Assembly (NCBI RefSeq): GCF_019331725.1
Contig: NZ_JAHBBF010000005.1
Location: 1 to 64,000, forward strand
Direction of reading: 5' to 3'
Origin: Bifidobacterium saguinibicoloris
Lineage (GTDB): Bacteria > Actinomycetota > Actinomycetes > Actinomycetales > Bifidobacteriaceae
DNA: 64,000 nt
A program made the position numbers and the translations under genes. Position 1 is the stretch's first letter. Each line of letters starts with the position of its first letter. The notes under the pieces are model-generated. The model did no database searches, had not been told where the DNA came from, and saw nothing but the letters and a program-made list of their open reading frames with translations. Positions 55,473 to 62,794 of this stretch are shown here, one piece after another.

Positions 55473-56030
55473 TCAATCAGAGAAGACTCGGCGCGTCATC
55501 GTATCTATTGCATGCCGTCGCTCACGCTGATGAAGGGTGATGAGGTCGTCGAGTCGCGAGAAGAACTGGCCAATGGCCTGTTGCTCAGCCTGTGAAGGTA
55601 CAGCAATAATCCAGCTTCTTACTTTTTCGGCATTTAAGTTACTCTGCGTTCCCGTAGAAACGAGTTCCGTCCACTCATCCTCAGCATTGGCCTTATCGAG
55701 CCTCGCAAAGACGAAATCTCTGGTTGCCTCCGTAGTAAATACCATGTTGAAGAATGCTTGGCTTGTTGCCATCTCGCGGTAGGTAATGCCCACTTTCCCC
55801 ACACTTGCATACATGGCGAGAGCAATGGCGCCAGCAGGCACTAACCATGCGGCGCTGTTTTCAAGTCCCTCTCTGGTAATGTACTTACCAACATCTTTGA
55901 TGTAACGCCCAGAGACATCCGAGATACCCAACAAGGGTATATCTCCACCGTAGTAGTTGCAATTCCCTACCGATGGGGTGCCGCCCGAACCGGCATAAGA
56001 ATACAGTTCCCCCAACTTACGCTGTTCCCA
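55473..56030 (-). pseudogene. Silent hsdS target-recognition cassette, minus orientation
   Basis: This is a second 5'-truncated hsdS fragment. It begins WEQRKLGELYSYAGSGGTPS and has an intact TRD (DIPLLGISDVSGRYIKDVGK, ALAMYASVGKVGITYREMAT). It closes with AIGQFFSRLDDLITLHQRER and ends HAIDTMTRRVFSD. It has the same orientation as the expressed hsdS and faces the plus-strand cassette across the recombinase gene. Its 5' edge lies in the inverted repeat 56016-56038 and its 3' repeat at 55521-55566. An in-frame ATG near 56015 exists but without a ribosome-binding site. Confidence 0.85.
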
Positions 56031-56038
56031 AGCAGAAC
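56016..56038 (-). repeat. Inverted repeat, right copy
   Basis: This is the inverse copy of 54010-54032 with one mismatch. DNA beyond it (56039-56120) belongs to no recognisable gene, though one minus-strand frame stays open across it. Confidence 0.88.
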
Positions 56039-56125
56039 AACCATATCAGCACCACCGCTCTTTCCCATCAACGGGAAGTCCTCCACCAGACCGGGCTTGG
56101 CGTTGGCGTCTGCATGCCGAAATGA

Positions 56126-56151
56126 CGTGTGGCCTCATATGAGGCCACACG
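56126..56151. terminator. Perfect 26-bp palindrome after the DUF308 gene
   Basis: A 13+13 bp perfect palindrome is centred at 56138/56139. On the minus strand it is followed by TCATTTC. It lies 36 bp past the stop of the DUF308 gene and is a good terminator candidate, active in either direction. Confidence 0.7.
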
Positions 56152-56187
56152 TTCACGAAAGCTGAATCGGTACAGCACCGGTACCGT

Positions 56188-56916
56188 TCAGCGGCCCTTC
56201 GGCATCCTGCCGAACGTGAAGGCGCGCACGAGGGCGGAGACTCCCATGACGACGAGCGCACATCCGGCGAAGACGACGAGCCACACGGTGGAGCTGATGG
56301 GCGAGAGCAACACCACGAAGCCGGCGATGATGGAGACGACGGCGTAGAGCACGGCCCAACCGGAGCTGGGGAGCCGCCAGGATTCGACGAGCGCCATGAA
56401 ACCTTCGAGCATCCAGCCGATGCCCACGGTCATGGTGACGAGCACCGCCAGGGTCTGTCCGGATAGGGCGGCGTTCTTGAGCACGGCCACGCCGCCGACG
56501 GCGAGCAGCACGCCGACGAGGATGTCAAGCACGCGCCAGCCGCTCGGCAGACCGAGTTCCACGATGGCGACGACCACGCGCACGAGGCCGGAGACCACGA
56601 GATAAATGCCGAGCAGAACGGCCGCCACCTTCAACGTGGCGCCAGGCCAGAACAGCAGGGCCGTGCCAAGCAGGACGGCGGCCACGCCGATTATGCCGTA
56701 GAAGCCGCGCACCCAGTTCTTGGTGTGCTGCGGCAGCATGGTCTCGATGAGTTTGAACGGGTCGACCGGGCGGTTGTTCCACGGATCGCCCGAACCACCG
56801 TTCCCTCCTGGCTGTCCGGCATACGGGTTGTTCGTCTGGTTCACGTACGGGTTGGCGTATGGATCGCCGTTCTGTCCGGCACGCGGTTCGCGGGGATCCT
56901 GATTGATGTTCGTCAT
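56188..56916 (-). CDS. HdeD/DUF308-family membrane protein
   Basis: This 242-residue integral membrane protein has a polar Asn/Gly/Pro-rich N-terminus (about 65 residues). Six helices follow in three DUF308 pairs: GIIGVAAVLLGTALLFWPGA, LLGIYLVVSGLVRVVVAIVE, ILVGVLLAVGGVAVLKNAAL, VTMTVGIGWMLEGFMALVES and VVSIIAGFVVLLSPISSTVW. The last helix leads to a basic end (RAFTFGRMPKGR). HdeD in E. coli is linked to acid resistance; the role here is unproven. A strong GTAAGGAGG site precedes the ATG. Confidence 0.9.
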   Translation of the reverse strand: MTNINQDPREPRAGQNGDPYANPYVNQTNNPYAGQPGGNGGSGDPWNNRPVDPFKLIETMLPQHTKNWVRGFYGIIGVAAVLLGTALLFWPGATLKVAAVLLGIYLVVSGLVRVVVAIVELGLPSGWRVLDILVGVLLAVGGVAVLKNAALSGQTLAVLVTMTVGIGWMLEGFMALVESWRLPSSGWAVLYAVVSIIAGFVVLLSPISSTVWLVVFAGCALVVMGVSALVRAFTFGRMPKGR

Positions 56917-57109
56917 GATGGCCTCCTTACGTCCTGCATCTGCGTTTCTGCCACCATGTTAGGCAAGCCGTCTAGTTTTTGCCATCATCACAATTGGTCA
57001 TGTTGCCCAATAACTATCTTCGTGAGAGCATGTGGCAACATCCGCGCCTGCACCGCCGCCGCACGGACATCGGACACCAAAGCGAAACGTCTGGGGCATC
57101 ACACGCGAA

Positions 57110-57694
57110 TCACACGACGGAAGCCCTACCAATCGTTCCCGTAGGCACGCGCCATGCTCCCGCGACCTCGCAGTCGAACAGGAGGAACGAATCATCGCCG
57201 ATTCGTCGCCCATCGCGATACAAGGAATGCGTATCGCAGTACCAGAGTTCGGCGCGATTCCGCTTCGAACGTTTGCCGGACCGGGTGAGAGCGCCCGTCC
57301 CGACACCGCCTCGACGACGCTCCACGGTAGCAGCCGGCGTGTGACCGACGATCTGATCGAACCCCGCCAGAGGGCCGCGCGCCAATTCCTCCCTGCCGGC
57401 CCATACCGGCGAAGGAACGGCATCACGGCGCCCGCCGCGTTCCCGTCCGACCATCACTCCGAACGGCCGGACTCCCCCACCGGCGGCACCCTTCGCGAAT
57501 CCGTTGACGGCATCCGCCACCGCCGAAGCGTCGTGCGACGCAGGAAGCGACAGCGAAGCCGATACACTACGCTTCCCCAGACGCCCAGCCAGCCAATCCC
57601 ACCATCCTTGGGTGACTCCGGCATGGGAGGCGAATACCTGATGGCCTCGCGCATCCTGGAAACCGAACATGATGCGAGGCCGCATCTCGTGCAC
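57110..57694 (-). pseudogene. 5'-truncated metallophosphoesterase relic
   Basis: The minus strand encodes what looks like the C-terminal part of a calcineurin-like phosphoesterase: VFASHAGVTQGWWDWLAGRL, a variable middle, FDQIVGHTPAATV, then LWYCDTHSLYRDGRRIGDDS and FLLFDCE. The GHTP and HAGV histidine motifs are typical of the second half of this fold. The N-terminal metal-binding GDxHG/GNHD motifs are missing; upstream the frame runs into unrelated sequence next to the yafQ stop. No ribosome-binding site precedes its first ATG. It is best read as a decayed gene. The flanking 56917-57109 has no gene that I can support. Confidence 0.6.
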
Positions 57695-57734
57695 CGCACC
57701 ACGGGCATGTGATGCGGTCCGATGGAATCCTCGG

Positions 57735-58043
57735 CTACAGCACCTCGCCTTGGAACAGTTCGGCGTGTGTGCCGATGCGGACCATGCGAATCACGGTATG
57801 ACCGGCGCGTTTCCAGTACAGCACCAGCACGTCGATATCACCGGCCAAATGGAACTCCCAATGCCCGTTGTAGTTGCCGCCGGCGTTGCCCAACACGTGC
57901 GGACGATACCCCTCGGGTAGTTCGCCGTCCTCACGTAGCATCAGAATGGCGTCGTCCAGATCATCCAGCAGTTCGGGATGAACGCGGCCCAGCCACTCGT
58001 AATCCGCATCGAAACGCGAATCGAACTTGATGATGTAACTCAT
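57735..58043 (-). CDS. YafQ/RelE-family toxin (mRNA endonuclease)
   Basis: This 102-residue type II toxin is of the YafQ group. YIIKFDSRFDADYEWLGRVH forms the first strand-helix, and LPEGYRPHVLGNAGGNYNGH with WEFHLAGDIDVLVLYWKRAG is the core sheet ending near VRIGTHAELFQ. YafQ's catalytic histidines correspond to those in NYNGHWEFH and the late TH motif. It is predicted to cut mRNA on the ribosome when free of its antitoxin. The start overlaps the antitoxin stop by 4 bp. Confidence 0.9.
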   Translation of the reverse strand: MSYIIKFDSRFDADYEWLGRVHPELLDDLDDAILMLREDGELPEGYRPHVLGNAGGNYNGHWEFHLAGDIDVLVLYWKRAGHTVIRMVRIGTHAELFQGEVL

Positions 58044-58348
58044 TCGGCATGTCCCCTCAGCTTGCGCAGGTGCTCGCGCACATCATCCTCCGTACGGCAT
58101 TCCACGGCGTCGTCAGGAATCAGCCCAAGCTCCTTGGCTTCAGCTTCCACCATCGCGCGTCGCGTCTCCTCGGTCGGCGTCAACCGCACGCCCGTATACC
58201 GGCGGGGCTTGAACGGCACGCCGTCCTCTTCGAGCGACTGACGCAGGAACATGTTCACCGCAGTGCTCAAGCTCATTCCCATGGACTCGTACAGGGCGGC
58301 GGCACGCGTCTTCACATCGTCATCGACATTGGCGATTACTTTACCCAT
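58040..58348 (-). CDS. DinJ/RelB-family antitoxin
   Basis: This 102-residue antitoxin has the N-terminal ribbon-helix-helix DNA-binding domain KVIANVDDDVKTRAAALYES with MGMSLSTAVNMFLRQSL. The C-terminal toxin-binding helices are TPTEETRRAMVEAEAKELGL and CRTEDDVREHLRKLRGHAE. It neutralises the downstream YafQ-like toxin and should repress the operon through the palindrome at 58374-58390. The ATG follows GGGAGG. Confidence 0.92.
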   Translation of the reverse strand: MGKVIANVDDDVKTRAAALYESMGMSLSTAVNMFLRQSLEEDGVPFKPRRYTGVRLTPTEETRRAMVEAEAKELGLIPDDAVECRTEDDVREHLRKLRGHAE

Positions 58349-58373
58349 AATAACCTCCCAACGGTAATCAGAT

Positions 58374-58390
58374 GGTATAAATCATATACC
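58374..58390. promoter_or_regulatory. Palindromic operator of the toxin-antitoxin operon
   Basis: GGTATA-N5-TATACC (58374-58390) lies 26 bp upstream of the antitoxin ATG in an A+T-rich stretch holding -10-like sequences (TATGAT, TATACC) on the minus strand. Position and symmetry fit the operator of a ribbon-helix-helix repressor. Confidence 0.7.
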
Positions 58391-58579
58391 AAAAAGGTAA
58401 ACAAAGAGTATTGCACCGCCCAGCGAAAGCGAGATAATAAATAGCTATTCGGGTGTTTGTGTGGGTGTGAATCACCTGTCTGGCTTACTGCCTATTGGCG
58501 TCCAGGGAGTTGGAGGCAAAAGCTGATTGTCAGCTTCCCGTCATCCAAAATCACGCAGACGACAGCACCATCAGATTTT

Positions 58580-58680
58580 CTCAATGAAGTCTCCGGAACA
58601 TGACTCCGGAAAGTGCTCGCCGGCCACCGCTCCGGCAAATCCCTCTGTCCTCAATGAAGTCTCCGGAGTATGACTCCGGA
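58580..58680. repeat. Paired 31-bp hairpin repeats in the 0.64-kb gap before ileS
   Basis: A 31-bp sequence beginning CTCAATGAAGTCTCCGGA occurs at 58580-58610 and 58650-58680, exactly 70 bp apart, with two mismatches. The second copy contains the perfect stem TCCGGAGT/ACTCCGGA around ATG. They lie in DNA without a supported protein gene (58349-58991); the rest of that gap, 58391-58570, shows nothing that I can name. Confidence 0.75.
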
Positions 58681-58724
58681 GATCGGAAACGGGCCGTCGC
58701 ACCGCTGCCGCACTATGCGATTCC

Positions 58725-58778
58725 TCACCGAGACCAGAGTACGCCGAGACGAGCGCGACGATACGTGACACCCATCAT
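58725..58778 (-). other. 17-codon ORF with promoter and strong ribosome-binding site
   Basis: On the minus strand AAGGAGG (58782-58788) precedes ATG at 58778 and a second ATG at 58775. The frame encodes MMGVTYRRARLGVLWSR then TGA. A promoter-like pair is located upstream at 58818-58847 and the paired hairpins lie downstream. It may be a leader peptide, a small protein, or the remaining 5' end of a lost gene. Confidence 0.4.
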
Positions 58779-58817
58779 CGACCTCCTTGCTGCTGCCTTG
58801 TGCGCGGCGTTGGATTC

Positions 58818-58847
58818 AGTATAAAGATGCCCCAAGCAACCGGTAAA
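58818..58847 (-). promoter_or_regulatory. Promoter candidate for the short transcript
   Basis: The minus-strand -35 TTTACC (58842-58847) and -10 TATACT (58818-58823) are spaced 18 bp apart. They lie 40 nt upstream of the 17-codon ORF and just after the ileS terminator. Confidence 0.45.
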
Positions 58848-58864
58848 TATCTACCGGAAAAGCC

Positions 58865-58907
58865 CAAACAAAAATCCGGATGCCCTGTCTCCAGGACATC
58901 CGGATTT
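58865..58907 (-). terminator. Intrinsic terminator of ileS
   Basis: A 16-bp stem with one mismatch pairs 58872-58887 with 58892-58907, with a 4-nt loop. On the minus strand it is followed by TTTTTGTTTG. It starts 85 bp after the ileS stop and is among the clearest terminators in the window. Confidence 0.9.
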
Positions 58908-58991
58908 CTCAACATCGGCTCAATCAAGCCAATCTATCGGCGTGTCGCACGTGTCACGCACGCGCTGCGATCATCACCGCAATCGCAAGCC

Positions 58992-61900
58992 TCACGCCTT
59001 CTCGACCTCGGCGGCAAGCTCCTCGCCCGAGACCACGTCGAACGTGTCGGCCTTGGTTTCGGCGGCGATCAGGTCGCGGAACTGCTCGACCTTGGCGACG
59101 GCGTCGGCCGGCACGGTGAGCTTCAGCGCGATGCGGTCGGCCACGTCGAAGCCGGCGGACTTGCGGGCGTCCTGCACCACGCGGATCGCGTCGCGGGCGT
59201 AGCCTTCGGCCTCGAGCTCCGGCGTCAAGGCGGTGTCGAGGATCACGAAGCCACCGGTCGGCAGCGCGGCGGACACGGACACGGCCTCTTCGGCGGCGTC
59301 CTTCTCCTCCACGCGGTTGATGAGCTCGTATTCGCCATCCTCAAGCGCGATATCGCCCGAAGGCGTCTCGACGACGGGAGCGCCGGTCGCCGCATCCACA
59401 TGCCACGCACCGGACTTGGACGCCTTGATCGCGAACTGGACGTCCTTGCGCAGACGCTTGCCGGCGACGCGCGCGTTGACGCGCAGCTCGTGCACGATCT
59501 TGAGCCCCTGCGAGGCGGCGTCCTCGAGCGTGCAGAACTCCACGTCCTTCACGTTGAGCTCGCTCTTGAGCACTTCGGCGTAGGCGCGCACGGCGTCCAC
59601 GTCCTCCGCCACCACGGTGAGCTTGGACAGCGGCTGGCGCACGCGGATCTTCGCGGCCTTGCGCAGCGAGAGGGTGCCGGAGACGACCTCGCGCACCTTC
59701 TCCATCGCGGCGACGAGCGACGGATCGTCGACGAGCACGCGCCCCAGTTCGGTGTCCTCGCCGGTCTTCGCGTCCACCACGAACGGCCAGTCGGCCAGGT
59801 GCACGGACTCACCGCCGGTCAGGCCGCGCCACACGGATTCGGCCTCCATCGGGGCGAGCGGCGCGAGCACGCGCATGAACGCCTCGAGCACGGTGTACAG
59901 CGTGTTGAACGCGTTCTCATCCTTGGCGAGGAAGCGGTCGCGGCTGTTGCGGATGTACCAGTTGGTGAGCACGTCGATGAAGTCGGAGACGGCATCGCAC
60001 GCGTCGGAGATCGCGAACTCGTCGAGGGACTTCTCGGCGGCGAGCACGAGACGGCGGGTACGGGCCAGCAGGTAACGGTCCATCTCCTGCAGGGCGGCCA
60101 CTTCGTCGGCACGCAACTGACGCGCGTCGTAGCCGGCGGCGTTCGCGTACAGGGTGAAGAAGTAGTAGGAGCTCCACACGGGCAGCATGACCTGACGGAC
60201 CGTGTCGCGGATGCCTTCGGCGGTGACGATGAGGTTGCCGCCGCGCAGGATCGGGGACGACATGAGGAACCAGCGCATCGCGTCGGAACCGTACTTGTCG
60301 AACACGCCGTTCACGTCCGGGTAGTTGCGCAGATGCTTGGACATCTTCTGTCCGTCGGAGCCGAGGACGATGCCGTGGCAGATCACGTTCTTGAACGCCG
60401 GACGGTCGAACAGCGCGGTCGCCATGACATGCAGCAGGTAGAACCAGCCGCGGGTCTGGCCGATGTATTCGACGATGTAGTCGGCCGGGAAGTGCTGTTC
60501 GAACTTCTCCTTGTTCTCGAACGGATAGTGGAACTGCGCGAACGACATGGAGCCGGATTCGAACCAGCAGTCGAGCACGTCGCTGATGCGGTGCATCGTG
60601 GACTTGCCGGTCGGGTCGTCCGGGTTCGGACGGGTGAGGTTGTCGATCCACGGACGGTGCATGTTGATGTTGCCGTCCTTGTCGCGCGGGTAGTCGCCGA
60701 AGTCACGCTTCAGCTCCTCGAGCGAACCGTACACGTCGACGCGCGGGTGCTTCGGGTCGTCGGACACCCACACCGGGATCGGGGAGCCCCAGAAGCGGTT
60801 GCGGGAGATGGACCAGTCGCGCGCGTTGGCGAGCCACTTGCCGAACTGGCCATCCTTCACGTTCTCCGGGATCCAGTTGATCTGCTGGTTGAGTTCGAGC
60901 AGACGCGGCTTGATCTTGGTGACGGACACGAACCAGGAGCTCACCGGCTTGTAGATGAGCGGCGTGGCGCAGCGCCAGCAGTGCGGATAGGAGTGGACGT
61001 AGCTCTTCTCCTGGAAGAGGATGGCGCGGTGCTCCTCCGGAATCTCGGCGAGCGGGCCGGACTGGTTGCGCAGGTCGCGCAGGATCGGCTTGTTCGCGTC
61101 GAACACGAAGAGGCCCTCGTACTCCGGGCACTGCGCGGTGAAGCGGCAGCCTTCGTCGAGCACGTCGGTGCTCTTGATGCCCTTGGCGTTGAGCGTGTTC
61201 ATATCGTCCTCGCCGTAGGGGGCCTGGTGGACAAGGCCGGTGCCCTCGACGGTGTCGACGTAGTCGGCGGTGAAGATGGTGTAGCCGTTCGGGCCGGGCA
61301 CGTTGCCTTCGGTCTCGGCCTTCTCGCCGGCGAAGTACGGGAAGACCGGCCAGTAGCGGCGGCCCTCCAGCTCGGAGCCCTTGAGTTCGCGCACGATCTC
61401 GTAGTTCTCGCCGAGCTCCTTCTCGTAGTGCGGCAGCAGGGCCTTGCCGAAGTAGAACTTCTTGCCCGCGTACTTGCCTTCGGTGGGCTTGACCTCGACG
61501 TAGTCGATGTCTGCGCCGACGACGATGGCGAAGTTGGTGGGCACGGTCCACGGGGTGGTGGTCCAGAACACGGCGTACGCGTCCTCGTCACGCATCTTGA
61601 CGGCGATGGAGACGGTGGTGTCCTGACGGTCCTGGTACACGTCGGCGTCCATGCGCAGCTCGTGCGCAGAAAGCGGCGTACGGTCCTTCGGGCAGTACGG
61701 CAGCACGCGGTAACCCTGGTAGGCGAGGCCCTTGTCGTACAGCTGCTTGAACGCCCACATCACGGATTCCATGTACGGGATGTTCAGCGTCTTGTAGCCG
61801 TGCTCGAAGTCGACCCAGCGGGCCTGGCGGTGCACGTAGTCCTGCCATTCGCGCGTGTACTTGAGGACGGAGGCGCGGCAGGCGTCGTTGAACTTGTCGA

Positions 61901-62288
61901 TGCCCATCTTCTCGATCTGGTCGACCGAGTCGATGCCGAGCTCCTTCTGCGCTTCGAGTTCGGCGGGCAGGCCGTGCGTGTCCCAGCCGAACACGCGGTT
62001 GACCTTGCGGCCTTTCATGGTCTGGTAGCGCGGGATGACGTCCTTCGCGTAGCCGGTCAACAGGTGGCCGTAGTGCGGCAGGCCGTTCGCGAACGGCGGG
62101 CCGTCGAAGAACACGAACTCGTTCTGGCTGTGGTCGCCGGAGGGGTTGCGTTCGACGGACTTGTTGAAGGTGTCGTCCTTGTCCCAGTAGTCCAGGACGG
62201 TCTCCTCCATGTGGGGGAAGCTGGGGTTCGGCGCGACGTGCGCGGTTTCGCCGCCCTCGTTCGCCTTCGGGTATACGTTTTCGCTCAC
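58992..62288 (-). CDS. ileS: Isoleucyl-tRNA synthetase
   Basis: IleS charges tRNA-Ile. The 1098-residue protein has the HIGH region FFDGPPFANGLPHYGHLLTG, a CP1 editing domain with TTTPWTVPTNFAIVVG, and the KMSKS motif as GSDGQKMSKHLRNYPDVN. The anticodon-binding and C-terminal extension ends VVSGEELAAEVEKA. The length and the KMSKH variant suit the longer, eukaryote-like class of IleRS common in actinobacteria, which is often less sensitive to mupirocin. Translation starts at GTG 62288 after GAGGAG. Expression is controlled by a T-box leader upstream; a terminator follows. Confidence 0.97.
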   Translation of the reverse strand: MSENVYPKANEGGETAHVAPNPSFPHMEETVLDYWDKDDTFNKSVERNPSGDHSQNEFVFFDGPPFANGLPHYGHLLTGYAKDVIPRYQTMKGRKVNRVFGWDTHGLPAELEAQKELGIDSVDQIEKMGIDKFNDACRASVLKYTREWQDYVHRQARWVDFEHGYKTLNIPYMESVMWAFKQLYDKGLAYQGYRVLPYCPKDRTPLSAHELRMDADVYQDRQDTTVSIAVKMRDEDAYAVFWTTTPWTVPTNFAIVVGADIDYVEVKPTEGKYAGKKFYFGKALLPHYEKELGENYEIVRELKGSELEGRRYWPVFPYFAGEKAETEGNVPGPNGYTIFTADYVDTVEGTGLVHQAPYGEDDMNTLNAKGIKSTDVLDEGCRFTAQCPEYEGLFVFDANKPILRDLRNQSGPLAEIPEEHRAILFQEKSYVHSYPHCWRCATPLIYKPVSSWFVSVTKIKPRLLELNQQINWIPENVKDGQFGKWLANARDWSISRNRFWGSPIPVWVSDDPKHPRVDVYGSLEELKRDFGDYPRDKDGNINMHRPWIDNLTRPNPDDPTGKSTMHRISDVLDCWFESGSMSFAQFHYPFENKEKFEQHFPADYIVEYIGQTRGWFYLLHVMATALFDRPAFKNVICHGIVLGSDGQKMSKHLRNYPDVNGVFDKYGSDAMRWFLMSSPILRGGNLIVTAEGIRDTVRQVMLPVWSSYYFFTLYANAAGYDARQLRADEVAALQEMDRYLLARTRRLVLAAEKSLDEFAISDACDAVSDFIDVLTNWYIRNSRDRFLAKDENAFNTLYTVLEAFMRVLAPLAPMEAESVWRGLTGGESVHLADWPFVVDAKTGEDTELGRVLVDDPSLVAAMEKVREVVSGTLSLRKAAKIRVRQPLSKLTVVAEDVDAVRAYAEVLKSELNVKDVEFCTLEDAASQGLKIVHELRVNARVAGKRLRKDVQFAIKASKSGAWHVDAATGAPVVETPSGDIALEDGEYELINRVEEKDAAEEAVSVSAALPTGGFVILDTALTPELEAEGYARDAIRVVQDARKSAGFDVADRIALKLTVPADAVAKVEQFRDLIAAETKADTFDVVSGEELAAEVEKA

Positions 62289-62459
62289 CGTTGTTCTCCT
62301 CGGTGTTCTGTGTGCTCTGGTCCACCGTGGGCGGCATCGGTCCGTGGACGTCGAAGGCGCGTTCCGCGCGCCGGCCGTGATCGGAGTGGTCTTCCCGCGG
62401 CCGGAGCCTTCATGCTCCTTCGGCGCGACGTTCCGTCGTCGCTCCCGGCTACGAGGACG

Positions 62460-62675
62460 ATGCCCGCCTCACGACGTTCCCGTCGTTTCGGCTTGGCACC
62501 GCGGTACCACCTCGCTTGTCGCATGCGTCTGGTCTCCCGGACGTGCGACCGCTTGAGTTCGGCTGTGTCGGGCCGATCCCGTCGGTTCTACTGGGTGCGG
62601 GACGCATGTGGTTGCGCGTCGCACCGTTCTTCCGAAGGCTCCCCGCTGATGACGGATCGTCGCCTTGACTTCGGT
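62460..62675 (-). ncRNA. T-box leader of ileS
   Basis: On the minus strand the hallmark T-box sequence AGGTGGTACCGCGGTGCC is present (core 62498-62512). It is preceded by about 160 nt of structured leader beginning near 62673. The T-box pairs with the CCA end of uncharged tRNA-Ile. ATC codons in the leader (for example in GACGATCCGTCATCAGC) are candidate specifiers. No clear T-tract terminator follows, which agrees with translational control known for actinobacterial ileS T-boxes. The 5' boundary is inferred from the promoter at 62680-62707. Confidence 0.85.
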
Positions 62676-62679
62676 TCGC

Positions 62680-62707
62680 ATCGTAGCACGCCGCATGCCC
62701 GGCGCAA
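62680..62707 (-). promoter_or_regulatory. ileS promoter
   Basis: The minus-strand -35 TTGCGC (62702-62707) and -10 TACGAT (62680-62685) are spaced 16 bp apart, just upstream of the T-box leader. The predicted transcript start is about 62673, giving a 385-nt leader before the ileS GTG. Confidence 0.6.
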
Positions 62708-62794
62708 GACGCGTCTCAGGCGCGGCACCTCGATTCGCCGGTTGCGCCGGGCGTAACGCCGGACGCAACACCGACGCTCATCCGTGCCGTCCGT

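Noticed and set aside
56039..56120. A coding remnant (minus strand, ADANAKPGLVEDFPLMGKSG)
   Set aside because: The frame is open and protein-like, but I cannot match it to a family and it is too short to call. It may be what remains of the gene into which the hsdS cassette segment inserted.
57032..57712. A 226-codon plus-strand gene opposite the phosphoesterase relic
   Set aside because: It is Arg/Pro/Ser-rich with no known motif. The minus-strand frame carries recognisable phosphoesterase motifs.
62289..62460. A separate gene between the T-box and ileS
   Set aside because: The open frame there is short, Arg/Pro-rich and without similarity that I recognise. It is listed only as a possible leader ORF.
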